64,000 bases of DNA from the NCBI GenBank assembly GCA_943846595.1, contig OX044355.1:310001-374000 (forward strand). Reading direction: 5' to 3'. Under the pieces are notes generated by a model, which saw only the letters and a program-made list of their open reading frames with translations, was not told where the DNA came from and did no database searches. Source of the stretch: an uncultured Polaribacter sp. GTDB taxonomy: Bacteria; Bacteroidota; Bacteroidia; Flavobacteriales; Flavobacteriaceae. Of this stretch, positions 35,299 to 44,593 are shown in pieces. A program made the position numbers and the translations under genes. Each line of letters begins with the position of its first letter. The first letter of the stretch is position 1.

Positions 35299-36825
35299 AT
35301 GAGCTCTTCAAAAACAATTAAATCCGCATTAATTTCGGTATTTCACAAAGACGGTTTAGCCCCAATTGTACAAAAATTGAACGATTTAAACGTTACAATT
35401 TACTCTACAGGAGGCACCGAGAAATTTATTAAAGAATTAGGAATCCCGGTAATCCCGGTAGATGAAGTTACTTCCTATCCTTCTATTTTAGGCGGACGCG
35501 TAAAAACATTGCACCCTAAAGTTTTTGGCGGAATTTTAAACCGACAAGACAACGAAAGTGATGTTGCAGAATTGGCAGAATACAACATTCCACAAATTGA
35601 CTTGGTGATTGTGGACTTGTATCCATTTGAAAAAACAGTTGCTTCTGGGGCGCCTGAACAAGACATTGTTGAGAAAATAGATATTGGTGGCATTTCTTTA
35701 ATTAGAGCGTCCGCAAAAAATTTTAAAGACACCTTCACGGTCTCTTCCATGGATCAGTACGACGCATTTTTAGAAATCCTATCGGAAAACAACGGAACGA
35801 CTTCGATGGAACAAAGAAAAAAATTCGCAGCGAAATCTTTCAATATCTCATCACACTACGACACTGCCATTTTTAATTACTTTAATGAAGATGAAGTTGT
35901 TTATAAAGCAAGTGAAACGGTTTCAAAAACCTTACGATATGGCGAAAATCCACATCAAAAAGGATACTTTTTCGGAAATTTAGACGATATGTTTGACAAA
36001 CTGCACGGAAAAGAATTGAGCTACAACAATTTGTTAGATGTTGATGCAGCTGTAAACTTAATGAATGAGTTTTTAGGAGAGGCACCAACATTTGCTGTTT
36101 TAAAACATAATAATGCCTGTGGTTTTGCACAAAGAAACACGATAAAGCAAGCATATTTAGACGCATTGGCTGGAGATCCAGTTTCTGCTTTTGGTGGCGT
36201 TTTAATTTCAAATACAGAAATAGATGCTGAAACTGCAGCGGAAATTCATACTCTTTTTTGTGAAGTCGTAATTGCTCCTTCATATACAGAAGAGGCTCTC
36301 TCTCTTTTAAAAGGAAAGAAAAATAGAGTATTATTGATTCAGAAAAGTACTGTTTTGCCAATTCAAAATGTAAGAACAGCTTTAAATGGATTGTTAGTGC
36401 AAGACAAGGATTGTATTACAGATGCTGTAGAAGATTTCACCTATGCAACTAATACGAAGCCATCAGATACTGAGTTAAAAGATTTACTTTTTGCTTCTAA
36501 AATTTGCAAACACACAAAATCAAACACCATTGTTTTCACCAAAAACAATCAATTATTAGCAAGTGGAACTGGGCAAACAAGTAGAGTTGACGCCTTAACG
36601 CAAGCCATTGAAAAAGCAAACAATTTTGGATTTGATTTAAACGGTGCTGTAATGGCTAGTGACGCTTTTTTTCCGTTTCCAGATTGCGTAGAAATTGCAG
36701 GAAAAGCCGGTATTAAAAGTGTTATTCAACCAGGAGGATCTATCAAAGACCAATTGAGTATAGATTATTGTAATGCTCACAATATTTCTATGGTATTAAC
36801 AGGGACGAGGCATTTTAAACATTAA
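35299..36825 (+). CDS. purH: Bifunctional AICAR formyltransferase / IMP cyclohydrolase
   Basis: 508 residues, normal length. The N-terminal MGS-like cyclohydrolase domain (1-190) starts with ALISVFHKDGLAPI and holds STGGT and GGRVKTLHPKVFGG. The C-terminal transformylase domain has the catalytic LKHNNACGF (Lys-His pair) and AVMASDAFFPFPD. It does the last two steps of purine synthesis: AICAR to FAICAR with formyl-THF, then ring closure to IMP. The gene is preceded by a full flavobacterial promoter. mreB follows 87 bases later with its own -7 element. Confidence 0.98.
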   Translation: MSSSKTIKSALISVFHKDGLAPIVQKLNDLNVTIYSTGGTEKFIKELGIPVIPVDEVTSYPSILGGRVKTLHPKVFGGILNRQDNESDVAELAEYNIPQIDLVIVDLYPFEKTVASGAPEQDIVEKIDIGGISLIRASAKNFKDTFTVSSMDQYDAFLEILSENNGTTSMEQRKKFAAKSFNISSHYDTAIFNYFNEDEVVYKASETVSKTLRYGENPHQKGYFFGNLDDMFDKLHGKELSYNNLLDVDAAVNLMNEFLGEAPTFAVLKHNNACGFAQRNTIKQAYLDALAGDPVSAFGGVLISNTEIDAETAAEIHTLFCEVVIAPSYTEEALSLLKGKKNRVLLIQKSTVLPIQNVRTALNGLLVQDKDCITDAVEDFTYATNTKPSDTELKDLLFASKICKHTKSNTIVFTKNNQLLASGTGQTSRVDALTQAIEKANNFGFDLNGAVMASDAFFPFPDCVEIAGKAGIKSVIQPGGSIKDQLSIDYCNAHNISMVLTGTRHFKH

Positions 36826-36861
36826 ATTCTAAAAAAATGTATTTTACACAGCGTTTTTTAG

Positions 36862-36869
36862 TAGCTTTG
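36862..36869 (+). promoter_or_regulatory. -7 element of the mre-rodA operon
   Basis: TAGCTTTG, exact TAnnTTTG, 43 bases before the mreB ATG. No TTG at the expected upstream spacing. Confidence 0.45.
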
Positions 36870-36912
36870 TAAGTACACATTATTTTTTAGAAATAAAAAA
36901 ACAGTAGCATTT

Positions 36913-37941
36913 ATGGGTTTTTTTGATTTTATGACAGAAGATATTGCAATCGATTTAGGGACTGCAAACACACTAATTATCCATAATGGAAAAGTAGTAA
37001 TAGACAGTCCTTCAATAGTAGCAAGGAATAGAAGTACTGGTAAAATTATTGCAATTGGTAAACAAGCCAATTTAATGCAAGGGAAAACACACGAAAATAT
37101 AAAAACGATACGTCCCTTAAAAGATGGAGTAATTGCAGATTTCCAAGCTTCTGAAGAAATGATAAAAGAATTTGTGAAACAAATTCCTTCCATTAAAAAG
37201 AAATTATTTCCCCCAGCTTTAAGAATGGTGATCTGCATTCCTTCTGGAATTACAGAAGTAGAAAAACGCGCCGTACAAGACTCTGCGCGTCACATGAATG
37301 CTAAAGAAATTTACCTAATTTTTGAACCGATGGCAGCTGCAATCGGTGTAGGAATTGATATCATGGAGCCAAAAGGAAACATGATTATTGATATTGGTGG
37401 TGGAACTACAGAAATCGCTGTAATTGCTTTGGGTGGTATCGTGTGCGATCAATCCGTAAAAGTTGCTGGAGATTTATTCACCAACGACATTATGTATTAC
37501 ATGAGAACCCAACACAATTTACATGTTGGAGAAACAACCGCTGAAAAAATAAAAATTTCAATTGGCGCTGCCACAGAAGATCTCGACACCCCGCCTGAAG
37601 ACATGTTGGTTCAAGGTAGAGATTTATTAAGCGGCAAACCAAAACAAGTACAAGTTTCCTATCGAGAAATTGCAAAAGCACTCGACAAATCTATTTTAAG
37701 AATTGAAGATGCGGTAATGGAAACATTGTCTAAAACACCTCCTGAATTGGCTGCAGATATTTACAATACAGGAATTTATTTAGCTGGAGGCGGATCTATG
37801 TTAAGAGGACTAGATAAACGTTTGTCTCGTAAAACAGACTTGCCAGTATATATTGCAGAAGATCCTTTAAGAGCTGTGGTTCGTGGAACAGGAATTGCAT
37901 TAAAAGAACTTGAGAAATACAAAAATGTATTGATGAAATAA
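36913..37941 (+). CDS. mreB: Rod shape-determining protein MreB
   Basis: 342 residues, bacterial actin. It opens MGFFDFMTEDIAIDLGTANT, the phosphate-1 loop, with the phosphate-2 block MIIDIGGGTTEIAVIALGG and the adenosine block IYLAGGGSMLRGLD. It forms filaments on the inner membrane that guide the elongation synthase. It is first of mreB-mreC-mreD-pbp2-rodA; mreC starts 20 bases on. Confidence 0.98.
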   Translation: MGFFDFMTEDIAIDLGTANTLIIHNGKVVIDSPSIVARNRSTGKIIAIGKQANLMQGKTHENIKTIRPLKDGVIADFQASEEMIKEFVKQIPSIKKKLFPPALRMVICIPSGITEVEKRAVQDSARHMNAKEIYLIFEPMAAAIGVGIDIMEPKGNMIIDIGGGTTEIAVIALGGIVCDQSVKVAGDLFTNDIMYYMRTQHNLHVGETTAEKIKISIGAATEDLDTPPEDMLVQGRDLLSGKPKQVQVSYREIAKALDKSILRIEDAVMETLSKTPPELAADIYNTGIYLAGGGSMLRGLDKRLSRKTDLPVYIAEDPLRAVVRGTGIALKELEKYKNVLMK

Positions 37942-37961
37942 ATGTTAAATCCTTTTAAAAG

Positions 37962-38786
37962 ATGCAGCAACTCATATCGTTTATACAAAAGTATAAATAC
38001 TTACTTTTTTTTATAATACTACAAACGATTGGGATTCACTTAACAATTCAAAATCATAGTTTTCATAAGAGTACCTTTCTCAATTCCACCAATTTTATTT
38101 CTGGAAATTTATATGAAAAATTCGCAAACATTCGCGATTACATTCATTTAAAAGACCAGAATCAACAACTCGTTACAGAAAACATACAATTAAAAAATAA
38201 AATAGCCTTTCTCAATGCTATTGAACAAACTGCTTCAGAAACAGTAATTACAGATTCTATTAATTTTAATCAGCGATACAGTTACTCTACAGCCAAAATT
38301 GTTAAAAATCAATACACCAAGTCAAACAATATTTTACTCATTAACAAAGGAGAAGCTGCTGGTATTGAAAATGAAATGGCTGTTTTTAACAACAAAGGTA
38401 TTATTGGAGTCACAGAGAAAACAGGGAAAAAATACACAAGAGTTCAGTCGATCTTAAATAAAAATAGTGGGATCAGTGCTCGGTTAAAAAAAGGTGCTAA
38501 CTATTTTGGTCCTTTAGTTTGGGATGGGAAAGATTACCGAAAAGTACAACTTACAGACATCCCGAGACAAGCAAATGTTAAAATTGGAGACACTATTGTC
38601 ACAAGCGGAATGTCAACAATATTTCCAGAAGGAATTTTAGTAGGAACTGTTTTAACTGTTGGGGATAAAAATAGTCGTGAAAATAAAATAAGTGTTCAAC
38701 TTTTTAACGACATGAGCAACCTGAGGCACGTATATGTTGTGAAAAGTCTTCATAAATTAGAAATAAAAACCTTACTAAATGAATAG
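37962..38786 (+). CDS. mreC: Rod shape-determining protein MreC
   Basis: 274 residues. One membrane helix (about 12-31) is followed by a coiled coil (about 60-85, DQNQQLVTENIQLKNKI) and two beta-barrel domains. Family blocks are seen: ILLINKGEAAGIENEMAVFN, GIIGVTEKTGKKYTRVQSI and GDTIVTSGMSTIFPEGILVG. It links MreB to PBP2 in the periplasm. Its end overlaps the start of mreD by 8 bases. Confidence 0.96.
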   Translation: MQQLISFIQKYKYLLFFIILQTIGIHLTIQNHSFHKSTFLNSTNFISGNLYEKFANIRDYIHLKDQNQQLVTENIQLKNKIAFLNAIEQTASETVITDSINFNQRYSYSTAKIVKNQYTKSNNILLINKGEAAGIENEMAVFNNKGIIGVTEKTGKKYTRVQSILNKNSGISARLKKGANYFGPLVWDGKDYRKVQLTDIPRQANVKIGDTIVTSGMSTIFPEGILVGTVLTVGDKNSRENKISVQLFNDMSNLRHVYVVKSLHKLEIKTLLNE

Positions 38787-39282
38787 GACTATTTACTATA
38801 CATTTATCGGAGTGCTTTTAGCCTTTCTACAAGTATTTGTTTTCGACAATATTCTTTTTTTTGAGTATATCAATCCCTTTTTATACATCGCCTTTGTGTT
38901 TTTGTTTCCCGTAAGAGAATTGCGTTTTTACTTTTTATTTCTAGCTTTTTCATTAGGTTTATTTATTGATATTTTTGCTGATTCCGGAGGAATTCACGCT
39001 TTTTCGACCTTAACAATTGCCTATGTTCGACTTTTTTTTATCAAACTTTATTTCAGAAAAACACCTGTAGATTATCCTTTTTTCAGTCTTCAAAAAGAAC
39101 CTTTTGGAAAAATATTTAACTTCACAGTAACTTTAACAGTATTACATCACTTTATTTTATTTTCTTTAGATAACTTTAGCTTTCAGAATTTTTCGAGTGT
39201 AATACTAAACACATTGTATTCTAGTATTTTTACATTACTTTTATTCTTTTTAGGCGGATTTATTTTTATAAAGAAACAATAA
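38779..39282 (+). CDS. mreD: Rod shape-determining protein MreD
   Basis: 167 residues, almost all hydrophobic, with about five membrane helices. It contains NPFLYIAFVFLFPV and GLFIDIFADSGGIHAFSTL, the typical MreD loop. Weakly conserved family; assigned by its place between mreC and pbp2 and by helix layout. It overlaps mreC by 8 bases and pbp2 by 1 base, in TAATG form, so translation is probably coupled. Confidence 0.95.
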   Translation: MNRTIYYTFIGVLLAFLQVFVFDNILFFEYINPFLYIAFVFLFPVRELRFYFLFLAFSLGLFIDIFADSGGIHAFSTLTIAYVRLFFIKLYFRKTPVDYPFFSLQKEPFGKIFNFTVTLTVLHHFILFSLDNFSFQNFSSVILNTLYSSIFTLLLFFLGGFIFIKKQ

Positions 39283-41162
39283 TGCAAAGAAGTTTTTTAC
39301 TGAATTTCTCTATCACTCTTATAGGAGTTCTTTTTATTGGTCGATTATTTCAACTTCAAATACTACGAGGGCAAAAATACGATCCAATAAATAATGCCGC
39401 AGTAAAAACACAATACGACTATCCAGAAAGAGGTTATGTATACGACAGAAATGGAACTTTAATCATCGCAAATCAACTTTCTTATGACGTAATGGTTCAA
39501 CCCAATGAAGTTGCCCCTTTAGATACTTTAGAATTTTGCGCTTTATTAAAAATAGATAAGGCTAGCTTCCTCAAACGATTTGATAGAGCACAGAGTTACG
39601 CCTCCTACTTACCCTCCGTTTTTTTAAAACAATTAGCAAAGGAAGACTACGCATATCTTCAAGAAAAACTACACCACTATAAAGGATTTTACATTCAAAA
39701 AAGGGTCATTCGTGAATATCCTATAAAGTCAGCTGCCAATATTTTTGGATACATTAGTGAAGTTAGTGAATCTATAGCTAAAAAAAACACCGATTATCAA
39801 CAAGGAGAATTGATTGGTAAAGCCGGTATTGAAAAAGAATATGAAGTCTATTTAAGAGGAACTAAAGGAAAAAAATACTTGCATAAAAACAGGTTTAATA
39901 AAGTAACTGGTTCTTATAAAAATGGTATTTTAGACAGCCTGCCCTCAAATGGAAAAGACTTAACCCTGACCATTGATATTAAATTGCAACAATATGCAGA
40001 AAGTTTAATGAACGGAAAACGTGGTGGAATTGTGGCATTAGAGCCCTCTACTGGTGAAATACTTGCACTCGTTACAGCCCCATCCTATGATCCAAATAAG
40101 TTGGTCGGCAGAAAACGCTCAAAGAATTCTATAATTTTAATGAATCCAAACAATCCAGACAAACCTACATATGACAGATCTTTAATGGCACAATATGCTC
40201 CAGGGTCTCCTTTTAAAATGATGAATGCGTTAATTGGACTTGAAGAAAATGTGATTGATGCAAATACGAGCTTCAGGTGTTATGAGGGCTATCAATACGG
40301 AAGACGAAAAAATGAGTTCATGGGGTGTCATTGTGGAATTATAGGAAGCCCTATGTATTTAAAGACAGCGATTGCAAAATCTTGTAATAGCTTCTTTTCA
40401 AATACTTTTAAACGAATTGTTGAAAAAGATAACAACCCTTCTGAAGGTCTCAATAACTGGAGCAAACATGTAAAAAGTTTTGGGTTAGGAAATTATTTAG
40501 GATACGATTTGCCCGCTGGAGCTGCAGGAAGGATTCCATCAGGCGATTTTTATGACAATCGAATAACGTATCGCTGGAATGCCTCATCGGTCATTTCAAA
40601 TGCAATTGGGCAAGGTGATGTTGAAACAACCCCAATACAATTGGCAAATTTTACAGCAGCAATTGCAAATAAAGGTTTTTACTATACACCTCATATTTTA
40701 AAAAAAGTCGCCGGAGAGGCAATCAAAAATAAAAAATACACCGTTCCTAAAAAAACCAGTATAGCTGCAAAACATTTTGAACCTATTATTGAAGCGATGC
40801 ACGAAGTTTTTAAAACAGGAACTGGAAAATTAAGTCAAATAAAAGGCATTGAAATTTGCGGAAAAACAGGAACTGTTGAAAACTCTATCAAAATAATAGA
40901 TGGTGTTAAAACACAAGCACCCGACCATTCTATATTAGTTGCATTTGCTCCAAAAGAGAATCCTAAAATTGCAATCGCTGTTTTTGTTGAAAATGGCGGT
41001 TATGGATCTACTATCGCTGCACCGATTTCAAGTTTAATCATAGAAAAATATCTAAAAGAAAAAATATCTAAACCGTGGGTCGAAAAAAGAATGCTTGCAC
41101 TCAGCTTACAAGAAGTTTACGACAAACAAAATTCAAAAGAAATTGCGCCAGGAACGAAATAA
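39282..41162 (+). CDS. mrdA: Penicillin-binding protein 2 (elongation transpeptidase)
   Basis: 626 residues. It has one N-terminal membrane helix (7-25), a pedestal domain, and the transpeptidase domain with S309-P-F-K312 (catalytic Ser in APGSPFKM), S367-C-N369 and K528-T-G530. It makes the peptide cross-links of lateral wall, in complex with RodA and MreCD. The C-terminal tail of about 45 residues is basic. The last 20 bases overlap the start of rodA. Confidence 0.97.
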   Translation: MQRSFLLNFSITLIGVLFIGRLFQLQILRGQKYDPINNAAVKTQYDYPERGYVYDRNGTLIIANQLSYDVMVQPNEVAPLDTLEFCALLKIDKASFLKRFDRAQSYASYLPSVFLKQLAKEDYAYLQEKLHHYKGFYIQKRVIREYPIKSAANIFGYISEVSESIAKKNTDYQQGELIGKAGIEKEYEVYLRGTKGKKYLHKNRFNKVTGSYKNGILDSLPSNGKDLTLTIDIKLQQYAESLMNGKRGGIVALEPSTGEILALVTAPSYDPNKLVGRKRSKNSIILMNPNNPDKPTYDRSLMAQYAPGSPFKMMNALIGLEENVIDANTSFRCYEGYQYGRRKNEFMGCHCGIIGSPMYLKTAIAKSCNSFFSNTFKRIVEKDNNPSEGLNNWSKHVKSFGLGNYLGYDLPAGAAGRIPSGDFYDNRITYRWNASSVISNAIGQGDVETTPIQLANFTAAIANKGFYYTPHILKKVAGEAIKNKKYTVPKKTSIAAKHFEPIIEAMHEVFKTGTGKLSQIKGIEICGKTGTVENSIKIIDGVKTQAPDHSILVAFAPKENPKIAIAVFVENGGYGSTIAAPISSLIIEKYLKEKISKPWVEKRMLALSLQEVYDKQNSKEIAPGTK

Positions 41163-42423
41163 CATTTTTGCAGGAATTGATTTTACCTTAGTATTTCTAT
41201 ACCTCTTTTTAGTGGGATTTGGATGGCTCAATATTTATGCAGCTTCTAGAACAACGGAGGATGTAGAATTCCTGAATTTTTCAACGAAATATGGAAAACA
41301 GCTTGTTTTTATTAGTTTAACCTTCCCTTTAATTGTGCTAATTCTTTTTTTTAATTCCAACTTTTACGAAAAATTTTCTAGCGTTTTTTATATTATTTCT
41401 ATACTCTCACTCCTTGGATTGTTTGTTTTTGGGAAAACGATTAATGGCGCAACCTCATGGTATAATTTTGGTGTTATCGGGCTGCAACCCTCTGAGTTTG
41501 TAAAGGCATTTTCAGCACTAGCAGTTGCAAAATTGTTAAGTGATCGGCAATACAACTTTGCCTTGGTAAAAAATCAAATCAAAGCATTCATCATCATTTT
41601 TTTACCCGCTTTTTTAATTCTACTTCAGCCTGACGCGGGTTCTGCATTTATTTATTTAGCGTTTTTTTTCGTCTTAAATCGAGAAGGACTCACTTTAAAT
41701 TATATTCTTTTAGGAATTTCTACAGTACTCATTTTCATTAGTACGATCTATTTTGGACCAGAAACCATTATCACGAGTCTTTTTATACTCATTACTTTTG
41801 TTGTTGTATTTATTATTAAGAAGGCTGGAAAACTTTTTTTACGGTTCAATTGGTATAAAATAGTAGGAGTATATCTCCTAATGGGTATTTTTGTTTTTGG
41901 AACAAACTACTTCTACAAACATGTTTTACCTTCACACCAAAAAGATCGGTTTGATATTTTATTGGGTTTAAAAACAGACAATAAAGGGATTGGGTACAAT
42001 TCTTATCAATCAGAACTCACAATAAGTTCAGGAGGATTAAATGGAAAAGGGTTTTTAAATGGCGATTTAACGCAAGGAGATTTCGTACCCGAACAACACA
42101 CCGATTATATTTTTAGTACTGTTGGTGAAGAATGGGGTTTTATCGGCGCTAGTCTTGTTATTCTTGCCTTTATGCTCATGATGTACCGAATTATCTATTT
42201 AGCAGAAACACACAGTAATAAATTTGGTCGAGTATACGGCTACGGACTCGCCTCCATCCTATTCTTTCATGTGATTGTAAATATTGGAATGGTAATCGGT
42301 TTATTGCCAACTGTAGGTATACCACTTCCTTTCTTTAGCTACGGAGGCTCATCTCTATGGGGATTCACCATCTTGCTTTTCATCTTCCTACGTTTGGATG
42401 CTCACAAGAATTACGATTGGTAA
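41143..42423 (+). CDS. rodA: Rod shape-determining protein RodA
   Basis: 426 residues, SEDS glycosyltransferase with about ten membrane helices. TTG at 41143 is preferred as the start because it gives MRQERNNIFAGIDF, the usual family N-terminus. No ATG exists in this region in frame; another TTG at 41095 would add 16 residues overlapping pbp2 by 68 bases. Blocks present: GLQPSEFVKAF, LQPDAGSAFIYLAFFF, PEQHTDYIFSTVGEEWGFIG and GIPLPFFSYGGSS. The conserved Asp is in the HTDYIF region. It polymerises glycan strands with PBP2. A terminator follows 21 bases after the stop. Confidence 0.95.
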   Translation: MRQERNNIFAGIDFTLVFLYLFLVGFGWLNIYAASRTTEDVEFLNFSTKYGKQLVFISLTFPLIVLILFFNSNFYEKFSSVFYIISILSLLGLFVFGKTINGATSWYNFGVIGLQPSEFVKAFSALAVAKLLSDRQYNFALVKNQIKAFIIIFLPAFLILLQPDAGSAFIYLAFFFVLNREGLTLNYILLGISTVLIFISTIYFGPETIITSLFILITFVVVFIIKKAGKLFLRFNWYKIVGVYLLMGIFVFGTNYFYKHVLPSHQKDRFDILLGLKTDNKGIGYNSYQSELTISSGGLNGKGFLNGDLTQGDFVPEQHTDYIFSTVGEEWGFIGASLVILAFMLMMYRIIYLAETHSNKFGRVYGYGLASILFFHVIVNIGMVIGLLPTVGIPLPFFSYGGSSLWGFTILLFIFLRLDAHKNYDW

Positions 42424-42444
42424 AACACAAAAAAAAAGCACAAA

Positions 42445-42474
42445 AAAAACTCTGAATTTTCATTCAGAGTTTTT
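42445..42474 (+). terminator. Terminator of the mre-rodA operon
   Basis: Hairpin AAAAACTCTGAA / TTCAGAGTTTTT with a 6-base loop, then a T-rich tail. It is symmetric in A and T flanks, so it may also end the minus-strand rpsT transcript. Confidence 0.85.
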
Positions 42475-42494
42475 ATATTTTATAAAAAGAAATC

Positions 42495-42746
42495 TTACAT
42501 CGCAGCAACGTGCTTTGTTAATTTAGATTTTAAATTTGCAGCTTTGTTTTTGTGAATAATGTTGTTCTTTGCTAATTTATCTAACATAGAAATTACATTA
42601 CCTAACATTCCTTCAGCTTCTTTTTTATCTTCAGTAGCACGGATGTCTCTTAACGCGTTACGGGTAGTTTTATGCTGATATTTATTACGCAATCTCTTAG
42701 CGTCGTTACTTCTAATTCTCTTTAATGCTGACTTATGATTTGCCAT
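42495..42746 (-). CDS. rpsT: 30S ribosomal protein S20
   Basis: 83 residues, very basic, three long helices; starts MANHKSALKRIRSNDAKRLRNKY and ends KSKLTKHVAAM. It binds 16S rRNA early in 30S assembly. It is downstream of tRNA-Glu on the same strand with a 35-base gap. Confidence 0.98.
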   Translation of the reverse strand: MANHKSALKRIRSNDAKRLRNKYQHKTTRNALRDIRATEDKKEAEGMLGNVISMLDKLAKNNIIHKNKAANLKSKLTKHVAAM

Positions 42747-42781
42747 AATTCTTAATTTATTCGTTTTTAATTAAAACTTTG

Positions 42782-42853
42782 TAGTCCGTACGGGAATCGA
42801 ACCCGTGTTACATGGATGAAAACCATGCGTCCTAACCCCTAGACGAACGGACC
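42782..42853 (-). tRNA. tRNA-Glu (anticodon UUC)
   Basis: 72 nt, read on the minus strand. Cloverleaf by eye: acceptor 7 bp (GGTCCGT with ACGGACT, first pair G-U), D arm GTCTAGGGGTTAGGAC, anticodon stem CATGG / CCATG with loop TTTTCAT (anticodon TTC), T arm ACGGG-TTCGATT-CCCGT and discriminator A. CCA is not encoded. It lies between rpsT and proS, both on the minus strand. Confidence 0.97.
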
Positions 42854-42940
42854 ATAACAACCGAATTATCTCCAATTGCGGGTGCAAATATACACCGTTT
42901 TTCAAACTTCACAATCTTTTTTTTAAAAAATTTAAAAAAC

Positions 42941-44419
42941 TTAATATGCCTTCGCAAAAAGAACTCTTTTTAAGGAAGGTTTCCCTGTAAAAACGCAAGT
43001 TCCAACCTCTTTTTTTGCATCGTTTGGAATACATCGAATCGTTGCTTTTGTCAATTCTTTTATTTGATCTTCTGTTTCAACGGTTCCATCCCAATGTGCA
43101 GACACAAAACCACCTTTATTTTCAATGGCTTCCTTAAATTCTTCGAACGTTGAAACATGGGTTGTATGTGCAGTTCTAAAATCGATTGCTTTTGTAAATA
43201 AATGCTCTTGGATTTCTTCTAATAAATTTTGAACAAATGCAACCACTTCATCTTGTGAAATTGTCTCTTTTGTTAGCGTATCTCTTCTAGCAACCTCTAC
43301 CGTATTGTTTTCAAGATCTCTGTTTCCAATTGCAATTCTTACCGGAACTCCTTTTAATTCATATTCCGCGAATTTTGCCCCTGGTCGATACGTGTCTCTG
43401 TTATCAAACTTCACCGAAATCCCATTTTCGCGCAATCCTTTTACAAGGACAGCTACTTTTTCTGAAATTGCAGCCAATTGCTCATCATTTTTATAGATGG
43501 GTACGATTGCAACTTGTATTGGTGCTAATTTCGGAGGTAAAACCAATCCAAAATCATCGGAGTGTGTCATAATCAAACCACCAATTAAACGGGTAGAAAC
43601 TCCCCAAGAAGTAGCCCAAACATATTCTTGCTTTCCTTCTTTAGATGTAAATTTAACATCGAAAGCTTTTGCAAAATTCTGACCTAAAAAGTGACTTGTT
43701 CCTGCTTGTAACGCTTTCCCATCTTGCATCAAAGCTTCTATTGTATAGGTTTCAATTGCGCCAGCAAAGCGCTCACTCTCAGATTTCGCTCCTTTTACAA
43801 CGGGCATTGCCATAAAATTCTCAGCAAAAGTTGCATAGACTTCTTGCATTTGTTTTGCCTCTGTGATTGCCTCTGTTTCTGTTGCGTGTGCTGTATGCCC
43901 TTCTTGCCACAAAAACTCTGCAGTTCTTAAAAACAAACGGGTTCGCATTTCCCAACGAACCACATTGGCCCACTGGTTGATTAGTAAAGGTAAATTTCGA
44001 TACGATTGAATCCACCCCTTAAAAGTATTCCAAATAATTGCTTCAGAAGTAGGTCTAACCACTAATTCTTCTTCTAATTTAGCATCTGGATCTACTCGTA
44101 ATTTCCCAGGTCTATCAGGATCATTTTGCAAACGATAGTGAGTAACAACAGCACATTCTTTCGCAAAGCCTTCTGCATTTTTTTCTTCCGCTTCAAACAA
44201 ACTTTTTGGGACAAATAATGGAAAATAGGCATTTTCATGACCCGTCTCTTTAAACATCCTATCTAATTCTGCTTGCATTTTCTCCCAAATAGCATATCCG
44301 TATGGCTTTATAACCATACAACCTCTTACAGCAGAATTTTCTGCGAGGTCTGCTTTTACAACCAATTCGTTGTACCATTTAGAATAATCGTCTGCTCTTT
44401 TTGTTAACTTCTTGCTCAT
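42941..44419 (-). CDS. proS: Proline--tRNA ligase, archaeal/eukaryal type (type 3)
   Basis: 492 residues, class II synthetase. Motif 2 is in [31 protein letters not shown] and motif 3 in [19 protein letters not shown]; the anticodon-binding domain is next, and the C-terminal part is of the type found in archaea. The bacterial-type editing insert is absent. It charges tRNA-Pro. The closing residues KRVLFAKAY are a family mark. It is divergent from the Arg-rich lipoprotein gene. Confidence 0.97.
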   Translation of the reverse strand: MSKKLTKRADDYSKWYNELVVKADLAENSAVRGCMVIKPYGYAIWEKMQAELDRMFKETGHENAYFPLFVPKSLFEAEEKNAEGFAKECAVVTHYRLQNDPDRPGKLRVDPDAKLEEELVVRPTSEAIIWNTFKGWIQSYRNLPLLINQWANVVRWEMRTRLFLRTAEFLWQEGHTAHATETEAITEAKQMQEVYATFAENFMAMPVVKGAKSESERFAGAIETYTIEALMQDGKALQAGTSHFLGQNFAKAFDVKFTSKEGKQEYVWATSWGVSTRLIGGLIMTHSDDFGLVLPPKLAPIQVAIVPIYKNDEQLAAISEKVAVLVKGLRENGISVKFDNRDTYRPGAKFAEYELKGVPVRIAIGNRDLENNTVEVARRDTLTKETISQDEVVAFVQNLLEEIQEHLFTKAIDFRTAHTTHVSTFEEFKEAIENKGGFVSAHWDGTVETEDQIKELTKATIRCIPNDAKKEVGTCVFTGKPSLKRVLFAKAY

Positions 44420-44593
44420 AGTAAAAACTTTGGCACAAATATTGCTTGTTATTATTTTGAAATTTTGTTTTACAAATAGTTATATTTACAAAACAGAATA
44501 CAAAATTACTATAAAATGGTCAGAGACCCCTTATAGTTTGCAACTTTTTGCCAAACAATTTAGAAATAAGAATTCATCCTAATAATACAAATC

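Noticed and set aside
37490-37681. Antisense open frame within mreB
   Set aside because: Shadow of the conserved mreB coding frame with no start context or protein-like composition; the same holds for other antisense frames in pnp, alaS, purH and proS.
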